The notes below the pieces were generated by a model. It saw only the letters and a list, made by a program, of their open reading frames with translations, was not told the origin of the DNA and did no database searches. 64,000 nt of DNA, taken from the NCBI RefSeq assembly GCF_041260665.1, contig NZ_JBGCCT010000040.1:1-64000 (forward strand), given 5' to 3'. Position numbers and translations under genes: made by a program. This document shows positions 40,487-47,203 of the stretch, one piece after another. The DNA is from Catenulispora sp. GP43. GTDB taxonomy: Bacteria; Actinomycetota; Actinomycetes; Streptomycetales; Catenulisporaceae. How positions within the stretch are numbered: position 1 is the stretch's first letter; the number at the start of each line of letters is the position of its first letter.

Positions 40487-42298
40487 ATGATGAGACGGGA
40501 TATGAGCAGGCGGCCCACCAGAGCCCGCAGGCGCCTGGCCGGCGTGCTGCTGGCCGTGGCCGCGCTGCTCAGCTACGGCCTGAGCGGTGCCCCGGCCCAG
40601 GCCGGCACGCAGTCCGGCAGCGTCACGGCGGCGTTCGCCGGGGCGTCGCACACCTACGGCGTGCCGCAGCAGGTGCTGGAATCGGTGTGCTACCTGGAGG
40701 GCCGGCTCAGCGCCCACGGCGGGCAGGCCAGCGTCGACGGCGGCTACGGCTGCATGAACCTGGTGAAGAACGACAAGACCGACACCCTCGACCAGGCGGC
40801 GAAGCTGACCGGGCTGAGCGTGTCCGCCCTGCGGCACGACACCGCGGCCAACATCCGCGGCGGCGCGGCGGTGCTGCGCGCCGAGGCCCTGGTGCTCGCG
40901 CCGAAGCTGCCGGCCACGCTGGCCGGCTGGTACGCGCCGATCGCCGCCTACAGCCACGCCTCCTCGCGCTCGGTGGCCGGGATGTACGCCGACGCCGCGT
41001 ACCAGCTGATCCAGGGCGGCTTCAGCGGCACGGCCGACGACGGCTCGCGCATCACCCTGGCGCCGCAGGCGGTCACGCCGGACAAGTCCACGCTCGGTTC
41101 GGTGCCGCTGGCCCCGGCCGCGCTGCCGACCGGCTGCACGCAGGACAGCAACGTCGACTACCCCTCGGCGATCGACTGTGTGGTGCCGACGACATATGAC
41201 TGCAACGTCGTCAGCGGGGCGTGCACGTACCAGAGCTCGAACCGGCCGACGAGCTACGCCCTGTACGACGTGACCATCCACGACATCGAGGGCACCGCGG
41301 CGGACGCGATCAGCACGTTCCAGGACATCAACAGCGGTGTCAGCGTGCACTACGTCATCGACAGCGACGGCACGGTCTACCAGACGCTCAGAGAGAAGGA
41401 CATCGCGTACCACGCGGGGAACTTCTGGTACAACGAGCACGCCGTCGGCATCGAGCACGCGGGCATCGACGCCACCGGCTACCAGTGGTACAACGCCACC
41501 GAGTACCTGGCCTCGGCCAAGCTCACGGCGTACCTGCTGAACAAGTACAACATCCCGCTGGACCACGCCCACATCAACTCGCACGGCACCACGCCCTCGC
41601 CGACCACCGGCACCTCGCCGAACCACGTCGACCCGGGCAAGTACTGGCTGTGGGACTACTACTTCGGCCTGATCCACTCCCTGGGCGTTGCCTACCCCAC
41701 CGGCAACACCCCGGCCGCCGGCCTGTTCCGGGTCAACCCGAGCAGCGACCAGTCGCCGCTGGGCCCGAACGGGACCGAGACCACCGCGAACAACAGTTTC
41801 TTCACCCTCTACACCGGTCCCAGTACGAAGGACGCGGTCATCCCGGGAGCCCCGGGCGCTGATTCCACGGACGAGACCACCAACGTCGAGACCCAGATGC
41901 CGTACTACTCCCTGGCCTCCCAGCCCGACCAGGCCGGGACCGGGATGACCATGTACGAGATCTGGTACGGCGAGAACGACCGGCTGTCCAACTCCACGCC
42001 GAGCTACTACGCCGACGCCAAGAAGGCCTGGCTGGCGGTCCCGGCCGGGTCCGCGGTCCCGGTCCACTCCTACGTGGTGAGCCTGAAGCCGGCCACGAAG
42101 AACGGGACGATCGGCATCTACGGTCGGCCGACCACGAGCTCGGCGGACATCATCGGGACGGCGCCGAGCGGCTCGGAGTGGGCCGCTCCGAAGTCGGTGT
42201 TCGAGGACGGCACGCAGAACCTGTGGTTCGGGATCGACTACAACCACCGGGAGGCGTGGGTGCCGAGCTCGGAGGTGACCGTCGTCGCCTGGTACTGA
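40487..42298 (+). CDS. Secreted N-acetylmuramoyl-L-alanine amidase (Amidase_2/PGRP fold), paralogue
   Basis: A 603-residue exported enzyme with the same plan as the amidase at 29625-31721. After a signal peptide (ending near residue 38) there is a helical region with YGVPQQVLESVCYLEGRLSAHGG and GYGCMNL. The amidase domain at about 250-400 has zinc ligands in VTIHDIEG, the partner HAVGIEHAG, and INSHGTT...HVDPGKYW. A C-terminal SH3-like region ends NLWFGIDYNHREAWVPSSEV, which closely matches the other paralogue. Start ATG 40487 or 40502; neither has a strong ribosome site. It is transcribed alone and ends at a hairpin. Confidence 0.85.
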   Translation: MMRRDMSRRPTRARRRLAGVLLAVAALLSYGLSGAPAQAGTQSGSVTAAFAGASHTYGVPQQVLESVCYLEGRLSAHGGQASVDGGYGCMNLVKNDKTDTLDQAAKLTGLSVSALRHDTAANIRGGAAVLRAEALVLAPKLPATLAGWYAPIAAYSHASSRSVAGMYADAAYQLIQGGFSGTADDGSRITLAPQAVTPDKSTLGSVPLAPAALPTGCTQDSNVDYPSAIDCVVPTTYDCNVVSGACTYQSSNRPTSYALYDVTIHDIEGTAADAISTFQDINSGVSVHYVIDSDGTVYQTLREKDIAYHAGNFWYNEHAVGIEHAGIDATGYQWYNATEYLASAKLTAYLLNKYNIPLDHAHINSHGTTPSPTTGTSPNHVDPGKYWLWDYYFGLIHSLGVAYPTGNTPAAGLFRVNPSSDQSPLGPNGTETTANNSFFTLYTGPSTKDAVIPGAPGADSTDETTNVETQMPYYSLASQPDQAGTGMTMYEIWYGENDRLSNSTPSYYADAKKAWLAVPAGSAVPVHSYVVSLKPATKNGTIGIYGRPTTSSADIIGTAPSGSEWAAPKSVFEDGTQNLWFGIDYNHREAWVPSSEVTVVAWY

Positions 42299-42330
42299 TC
42301 CGGTACTGATGACGACTGATTGATCGAACC

Positions 42331-42371
42331 GGCGCGGTGGCGTGGAATGTTGTGTTCCGCGCCACCGCGCC
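42331..42371. terminator. Bidirectional terminator, amidase and small membrane-protein gene
   Basis: GC arms of 12 bases (42331-42342 with 42360-42371), extended inside by GGAA/TTCC, lie between two convergent genes. Confidence 0.75.
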
Positions 42372-42379
42372 GTTCGCGC

Positions 42380-42823
42380 TCAGCCGCGCCGGGTCAGGAC
42401 GATCGTGGACAGCAGGTACGTGCCGCCGAGCACGGCGCACAAGGTCGTCCACGTCGCCGTGTCCTTGCCGCGGATCAGCGCGATCAGACTGCCGCCGACC
42501 AGGACCAGGGCCAGCACGTACATGGTCAGCGCCGCCGCCCGCTGCTCGATCGACCGGCGCCGCTCGTCGCCGCTCTCGCCGCGGAGCAGGGCCACAGCCT
42601 CCGAGCGCCGCGACCCGAAGACCAGGACCGCCGCGTAGGCGAGCATGATGACCAGGCCCGAGACGGCCATCGCCACGTTGTGGTGGCCCAGGTAGATCGC
42701 CAGGTACGCGCCGCCGAACGCGGTCGCCGCCACCGGCACCGTCCACGGTCCGCCCCGGCGGGTCCGCTCTCGGCCGCTTCGCTCCTGGCCCCCGCCAGCG
42801 TCCCTGTCAGCATCCGTCGACAT
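42380..42823 (-). CDS. Small four-helix membrane protein, partner of an XRE regulator
   Basis: A 147-residue inner-membrane protein with four hydrophobic helices (about 28-45, 47-68, 97-116 and 122-142) and a charged cytosolic loop (RRSEAVALLRGESGDERRRSIEQRAA). I see no enzymatic motif. The gene overlaps the preceding XRE gene by 17 bases. Pairs of a short Cro/C1-like regulator and a DUF2178-like membrane protein are common in actinobacteria, and the membrane protein may pass a signal to the regulator. ATG at 42821-42823. Confidence 0.65.
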   Translation of the reverse strand: MSTDADRDAGGGQERSGRERTRRGGPWTVPVAATAFGGAYLAIYLGHHNVAMAVSGLVIMLAYAAVLVFGSRRSEAVALLRGESGDERRRSIEQRAAALTMYVLALVLVGGSLIALIRGKDTATWTTLCAVLGGTYLLSTIVLTRRG

Positions 42824-43004
42824 GGAACATCCCCTCCACCGTTGTGCCGAAATACCTCGCTATGCGGATCGCCAGGGGGAGCGAGGGGTCGTAGCGGTTC
42901 TGCTCGATCGCGTTGACCGTTTGCCGCGACACCCCGAGTGCCTGCCCCAGGTCCTGCTGCGACAGTCCTTTGGCCTGTCGCAGGGTCCGCATGTCGTTCC
43001 GCAT
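42807..43004 (-). CDS. Short XRE/Cro-C1-type DNA-binding protein
   Basis: A 65-residue protein that is almost only a helix-turn-helix: MRTLRQAKGLSQQDLGQALGVSRQTVNAIEQNRYDPS..LAIRIARYFGTTVEGMFHV. This is the YgzD/PrgR-like subfamily of minimal regulators. ATG at 43002-43004. A promoter with its -10 ends six bases before this ATG, so the message appears leaderless, and direct repeats there may be its own binding sites. It overlaps the membrane-protein gene. Confidence 0.85.
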   Translation of the reverse strand: MRNDMRTLRQAKGLSQQDLGQALGVSRQTVNAIEQNRYDPSLPLAIRIARYFGTTVEGMFHVDGC

Positions 43005-43010
43005 GAATGG

Positions 43011-43056
43011 AAAGTACGCTTTACATCGCGGCGGCGTCAAGCGTGCTTTACATCGC
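43011..43056 (-). promoter_or_regulatory. Promoter of the XRE gene with two direct-repeat operators
   Basis: On the minus strand TTGACG (43035-43040), an 18-base spacer and TACTTT (43011-43016) predict transcription from about 43004, exactly the ATG. GCTTTACATCGC occurs twice in the same orientation (43018-43029 and 43045-43056), 27 bases apart, on either side of the -35. They are likely autoregulatory sites for the XRE protein. Confidence 0.6.
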
Positions 43057-43109
43057 TCTACGGAGCGCGTAGTCGATCACACGCCGGTTACTTACGTGGT
43101 CGCGCAACC

Positions 43110-43138
43110 TTTACGCCTCGCTTCCGCCGGACTACGGT
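43110..43138 (+). promoter_or_regulatory. Promoter for leaderless expression of the LuxR-tailed regulator
   Basis: TTTACG (43110-43115), a 17-base spacer and TACGGT (43133-43138) end six bases before the GTG at 43145, where no ribosome site is present. Transcription would begin at the start codon itself. Confidence 0.5.
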
Positions 43139-43144
43139 GAGGGC

Positions 43145-44194
43145 GTGTCAGGACGTGGATTTCGCCCTCCCGACCCGGCTACTACCGCGCACCGTGCCTA
43201 CCGGCTCCTGGCCCGCGGCCGGCCCGCCGCGGCCGATCCCATCGCCGGTCCCGTGGCCGATTCTGTGGCCGATCCAGCAGCCGATCCCGTGGCCGCCGTC
43301 GCCTCCGGCCTCGACGTCCCCGAGGACCAGGCGCGCGCCGGGATCCAGTGGCTGGGAGAGCGGCGGCTGCTGGCGCCGGACGGCGACGGGGTCGCGCTGC
43401 CGGAGCAGGCGGTGCTCGACGTGCTGGCCCAGGCCAGCGGCGGGCTGGGGCGGATGGCCGAGGAGGTCGAGCGCTGGCGCTCCACCGTCTCCGATCTTGC
43501 GGACCTGGTCTCCGGGGCGCCGGCCGGCTTTGAGTCCGAGCGCGTGGACGTCCTGCGCTTCACCGACCGCGCGGCGCTGCGGCGCTGGCTGGACGAGCGC
43601 GCGCTGCTCAACCGGCGCGACGCGGTCGCGATGCACCCCGCGCTGGCGCCTAACGACGTGCTGCGCGAGAGCCTGAAGGTGGACCTGGGCCTGCTCAAGC
43701 GCGGAGTCGGGTTCCGGATGCTGGTGTCCAGGACCGCGGCGCGGCGGCCCGGCGCCGCGGCCTATCTCAGCGCCCTGGAGAAGGACGGCGGCCAGGTGCG
43801 CGTCGCCGACGCCATTCCGCTGCGGCTGCTGGTGCTCGACGGCTCGGTGGTGGTCACCCCCGGCTCGGAGGCGGAGCCACCCTGCGACGTGGTGATCCGC
43901 AGCGAGGTGGTCGGCCGCTGCCTGCTGGCGGCGTTCGACCACCTGTGGGTCGGCGCGGAGAAGTACGCGACGTTCGCCGGTGCCGGCGGCGACCGGGACG
44001 AGGAGCTGACGGCGGTGCACGTCCGGCTGCTGCGCGCGCTGGCGACCGGGGCCAAGGACGAGGCCATAGCGCGGCAGTTGGGGTGTTCGGAGCGGACGCT
44101 GCGGCGGCTGGTCGCGCAGGCGCTGGAGGCGCTCGGGGTGCGGAGCCGGTTCGCGGCCGGGGCGAAGGCTGCGCAGTTGGGGCTGCTGGACTAG
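43145..44194 (+). CDS. LuxR-type HTH regulator with TrmB/PLD-like sensor region
   Basis: A 349-residue cytosolic regulator. An N-terminal helical winged-helix-like part (about 15-90) with an Ala/Asp/Pro repeat (PIAGPVADSVADPAADPVAA) is followed by a middle domain (RERALLNRRDAVAMHP..VDLGLLKRGVGFRMLVSR..YLSAL) like the effector region of TrmB-like proteins. The C-terminal LuxR helix-turn-helix (LLRALATGAKDEAIARQLGCSERTLRRLVAQALEALGVRSRFAAG) binds DNA. The plan is common among orphan regulators of streptomycetes next to secreted proteases or antibiotic genes. GTG start at 43145, probably leaderless. It may act on the G1 protease gene downstream. Confidence 0.8.
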   Translation: MSGRGFRPPDPATTAHRAYRLLARGRPAAADPIAGPVADSVADPAADPVAAVASGLDVPEDQARAGIQWLGERRLLAPDGDGVALPEQAVLDVLAQASGGLGRMAEEVERWRSTVSDLADLVSGAPAGFESERVDVLRFTDRAALRRWLDERALLNRRDAVAMHPALAPNDVLRESLKVDLGLLKRGVGFRMLVSRTAARRPGAAAYLSALEKDGGQVRVADAIPLRLLVLDGSVVVTPGSEAEPPCDVVIRSEVVGRCLLAAFDHLWVGAEKYATFAGAGGDRDEELTAVHVRLLRALATGAKDEAIARQLGCSERTLRRLVAQALEALGVRSRFAAGAKAAQLGLLD

Positions 44195-44418
44195 AACGTG
44201 GCTGGGGCGCCGCGCCCGAAACTGAAGCGCTGCATCAGTGTCATGCGGTTCCATCTGGGGTTTTACCGAGCCTTGACGCGGTTGTTCGACGTCCGGCGGT
44301 TAGGCCGCGACCGGCCATGGCCGCCATCGGCCCGCCGCGACGCGTTCCCAACCGGCCGTTCGGTTCCGAGACTGACGAATCAGTCCCCGTCCATTCATCG
44401 GAACTGGAGATCCCCACC

Positions 44419-45165
44419 ATGCACACCCCCACCTCCTTCGCGCCCCGGCGCGCCCGCCTCGCCGCCGCGGCCCTGGCCTGCGCGGCCCTCACCGCCGGAG
44501 CCGGCGTCACCGGCGCGCCCGCGGCCGCGGCCCGCAGCCGGATACCGGTGTCCTTCGGGCACCACCACCGCAACGTGAAGAACTTCCAGGACAGCAACTG
44601 GGGCGGCTACGTCGCCACCGGCAGCTTCTCCAGCATCTCCGGGTCCTGGACCGAGCCGCAGGTCACCTGCAACACCAGCAACGACCTGTACGCGCCGTGG
44701 GTCGGCATCGACGGCTACGGCTCGCAGAGCGTGGAGCAGACCGGCGTGCAGACCGACTGCTCCTCCGGCAGCCCGGTCTACTCGGCCTGGTACGAGATGT
44801 ACCCGGCGCAGCCGGTGTACTGGAACGACCCGGTCTCGGCCGGCGACTCCTTCACCGGCAGCGTCTCCGACGACGGCACCGGCAACTACACCATCACCCT
44901 GACCGACAACACCGCCGGCTGGACCGAGTCCACCCAGCAGCAGTACAACGGCCAGGACGCCAGCGCCGAGGCGGTCATCGAGTCGCCGACGTCGAGCTAC
45001 CCGTCGTTCTCCGAGCAGGACTTCAGCAACGTCACCGTCGACGGCCAGCCCTTCGACGCGGCGAACCCGCAGGCGCTGACCAGCGGCGGCTACGGGCCCA
45101 CGGCGCTGAACAACGGCTCCTTCGCGATGGTTCCCGGCGGCGGCGCCAACGCCCGCCGGAAGTAG
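44419..45165 (+). CDS. Secreted eqolisin-type acid protease (peptidase G1)
   Basis: A 248-residue exported glutamic peptidase. The signal peptide and short propeptide (1-55) end before SNWGGYVATG, the usual G1 opening. Family motifs follow: GSWTEPQVTC, APWVGIDGYGSQSVEQTGVQ with catalytic Gln (Q107), YSAWYEMYPAQPV, and ASAEAVIESPT with catalytic Glu (E188). G1 proteases are best known from acid-living fungi and work near pH 2-4; bacterial members exist in acidophilic actinobacteria. ATG at 44419 after GGAGAT. It lies 224 bases after the regulator gene; that gap holds GACTGA-CGAA-TCAGTC (44370-44385). Confidence 0.88.
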   Translation: MHTPTSFAPRRARLAAAALACAALTAGAGVTGAPAAAARSRIPVSFGHHHRNVKNFQDSNWGGYVATGSFSSISGSWTEPQVTCNTSNDLYAPWVGIDGYGSQSVEQTGVQTDCSSGSPVYSAWYEMYPAQPVYWNDPVSAGDSFTGSVSDDGTGNYTITLTDNTAGWTESTQQQYNGQDASAEAVIESPTSSYPSFSEQDFSNVTVDGQPFDAANPQALTSGGYGPTALNNGSFAMVPGGGANARRK

Positions 45166-45304
45166 GATGCGGTTCGGTGCCACCGCCAGCCGGAGCCACC
45201 TGCCGCCGGAACGGTTGGGAATGGGCCGTAACCAGCGGCGCGATCCGATAGCGCGGCACCACTGACGGACCGACCGGTCGTCGACAGCCACCGGTCCGCC
45301 GAGT

Positions 45305-45335
45305 GCGCCCGCCACGAGCCTTTCGTGGCGGGCGC
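45305..45335. terminator. Bidirectional terminator, G1 protease and TetR genes
   Basis: A perfect 13-bp stem (45305-45317 with 45323-45335), loop of 5 and TTT tail, ten bases from the end of the leftward TetR gene. It is 139 bases past the protease stop. Confidence 0.8.
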
Positions 45336-45345
45336 TTTCATGTGT

Positions 45346-45936
45346 TCAGGACGAGATGCCCGCGACCATCGTGCGGGCCAGCGCGGTGCAGGTCGCGGTG
45401 TCGGTCTTCCCGTCGTCGCCGGCCTGGCCGGTGATCAGGGTGAACAGCGCGCCGCCGTACAGCGAGATCAGCGTCTCCACATCCTGCCGCGAGGTGGTCA
45501 GGCCCAGGGCCCGGTGCTGCTCGCAGGTGAACTCGATCGCCGCGTGCCTGATGGCGTCGAAGGTCTTGCGCAGGGCCGGGCGGCGGGTGGACTCCAGGGT
45601 GAGCTCGTAGACCGCCAGGTAGCGCTCGCGGTGCAGGTTCGCCGACATCTCCAGGGACATCGCCAGCAGGCCGATCAGGCCCTCGCGGTCGACCGGGCCG
45701 CTGACCAGGCCGTGGGCCGCGGCCATGTCCTGCTCGTGCAGTTCCAGGACGCGCTCGGCGGTGGCGGCCAGCAGGGCGTCGCGGCTGCCGAAGTAGTTGG
45801 CGGCGGTGCCGGCGGGCAGGTCGGCGGCGGTGTCCACGGCGCGGTGGCTGAAGCCGTGCAGGCCGGTGGTGGCGAGTACGCGCAGTGCGCCGTCGGTCAG
45901 GGCGCGGCGGCGGGCCAGGTTCGGAGGGGGAGCCAT
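45346..45936 (-). CDS. TetR-family repressor
   Basis: A 196-residue repressor. The N-terminal helix-turn-helix (about 8-55) reads RRRALTDGALRVLATTGLHGFSHRAVDTAADLPAGTAANYFGSRDALLAA, a canonical TetR domain. The C-terminal helical ligand domain (LIGLLAMSLEMSANLHRERYLAVYELTLESTRRPALR) fits the YsiA-like C-terminal families. ATG at 45934-45936. It is divergent from a flavin monooxygenase with palindromes between them, so it most likely represses that gene and itself until the enzyme's substrate binds. Confidence 0.88.
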   Translation of the reverse strand: MAPPPNLARRRALTDGALRVLATTGLHGFSHRAVDTAADLPAGTAANYFGSRDALLAATAERVLELHEQDMAAAHGLVSGPVDREGLIGLLAMSLEMSANLHRERYLAVYELTLESTRRPALRKTFDAIRHAAIEFTCEQHRALGLTTSRQDVETLISLYGGALFTLITGQAGDDGKTDTATCTALARTMVAGISS

Positions 45937-45947
45937 CACCCCGAGAT

Positions 45948-45987
45948 GATACCGGAGCTTGGATAGTACTATTGTTGTGGTGGTATC
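45948..45987. promoter_or_regulatory. Nested palindromes between TetR and monooxygenase genes
   Basis: The perfect 10-bp palindrome ATAGTACTAT (45963-45972) is flanked by inverted GATACC (45948-45953) and GGTATC (45982-45987). TATCAT on the minus strand (45946-45951) could be the -10 of a nearly leaderless TetR message. The arrangement is that of a TetR operator serving both genes. Confidence 0.5.
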
Positions 45988-46018
45988 GATGGTGGGGCGA
46001 GACGACAGGAGGGGACCC

Positions 46019-47179
46019 ATGCGTGTGGTGGTCATCGGAGCCGGGATCGGCGGTCTGGCCGCGACCCGGGCGCTGATCGCGGACGGACACGAGGTGGCGT
46101 GCTACGAACGCGCCGACGCGCTGCGGACATCGGGCTCGGCGCTGACACTCTGGAGCAACGGCACGGCGGTGCTGCACGCGCTCGGCGTGCCGTACGACGA
46201 CCTCGGCGCGCCGATCGACTACCTCGCGATGCTGCGGGGTACCGACGGCCGGATGCTGATGGACATCGACTGTGCGCGGGCGGCGGTCCGCTACGGCTAC
46301 CCGCACCGCTCGACGCCGCGCCGGGACCTCATCCGGCGGCTGGCCGACGGGCTCCCGGAGGGCACGCTGCACTTCGGCCGGCGCGCGGTGGCGATCGAGC
46401 AGGATCCCGGCTCGGCCGAGGTGCGCTTCGCCGACGGCTCGGCGGTGGCGGCGGACCTGGTGATCGGCGCGGACGGCTCGCGCTCGGCGGTGCGTGACGT
46501 GGTGTACGGCGCGGATCCGACCCGGCCCGCGGGCTGGGCGACCTGGCAGGGGCTGACGCCGGTCGACGTGGAGACCACGCGTTCGCGGCGCGGCCTGATG
46601 ATCGTCGGACGCGAGGGGTTCTGCGGGCTGATGCCGGCCGGGAACGGCCTGCTGCAATGGTGGTTCGACCGGCCCTGGAACGCCGACGACCCGCAGCCGC
46701 CCTCGGTCACGGCCATGCTGAAGGAGCGGTTCGGGCACTGGGCCTCGCCGGTGGCCGAGACCCTGGCCGCCGCCGACGACGCGCAGATCGAGTTCTTCGC
46801 CCACCGGCGGCAGAAGGTGGGCCGGGGCTGGAGCCGCGGCCGCGTGGTGCTGCTGGGCGACGCCGCGCACACGATGCCGCCCACGGTGGCCCAGGGCGCG
46901 AACCAGGCCCTGGAGGACGGCTGGGCCCTGGCCCGCGGGCTGCGCGTGGCCGCCGGCGACCTGCCGGCCGGGCTCGCCGAGTACGAGCGGTCGCGGCTCA
47001 AGGGGGCGCGGCTGACGCAGCTGGTGGCCGGTTCGGAGGTGACTGACAAGTACCGGCCGGGTGCCGGGCTGCTCACTCCCAACGCCCTGATCAGCTGGTT
47101 CTACACCCGGTGGCTGAAGATGATCAGCACGATTCTCAATGAACAGCGGCAGCCGGTGGCCCCGGCGGTACTCAGATGA
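46019..47179 (+). CDS. FAD-dependent aromatic-ring monooxygenase (UbiH/PHBH type)
   Basis: A 386-residue cytosolic class A flavoprotein hydroxylase. The ADP-binding motif VVVIGAGIGGLAATRAL is at residues 3-19, the second FAD motif DLVIGADGSRSAVR in the middle (about 148-161), and GRVVLLGDAAHTMPPTVAQGANQALEDG near 277-305. It hydroxylates or epoxidises an aromatic or isoprenoid substrate with NAD(P)H and O2; members of this branch also give antibiotic resistance or pigment tailoring. ATG at 46019 after AGGAGGGG. The divergent TetR gene suggests inducible detoxification. Confidence 0.87.
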   Translation: MRVVVIGAGIGGLAATRALIADGHEVACYERADALRTSGSALTLWSNGTAVLHALGVPYDDLGAPIDYLAMLRGTDGRMLMDIDCARAAVRYGYPHRSTPRRDLIRRLADGLPEGTLHFGRRAVAIEQDPGSAEVRFADGSAVAADLVIGADGSRSAVRDVVYGADPTRPAGWATWQGLTPVDVETTRSRRGLMIVGREGFCGLMPAGNGLLQWWFDRPWNADDPQPPSVTAMLKERFGHWASPVAETLAAADDAQIEFFAHRRQKVGRGWSRGRVVLLGDAAHTMPPTVAQGANQALEDGWALARGLRVAAGDLPAGLAEYERSRLKGARLTQLVAGSEVTDKYRPGAGLLTPNALISWFYTRWLKMISTILNEQRQPVAPAVLR

Positions 47180-47203
47180 GCGCGGACAGGGCAAGATGCC
47201 CTG

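Noticed and set aside
44370-44385. GACTGA-CGAA-TCAGTC inverted repeat before the G1 protease as a terminator
   Set aside because: Only six pairs, no T-run, and 176 bases after the previous gene; it may be an operator but there is nothing firm to support that.
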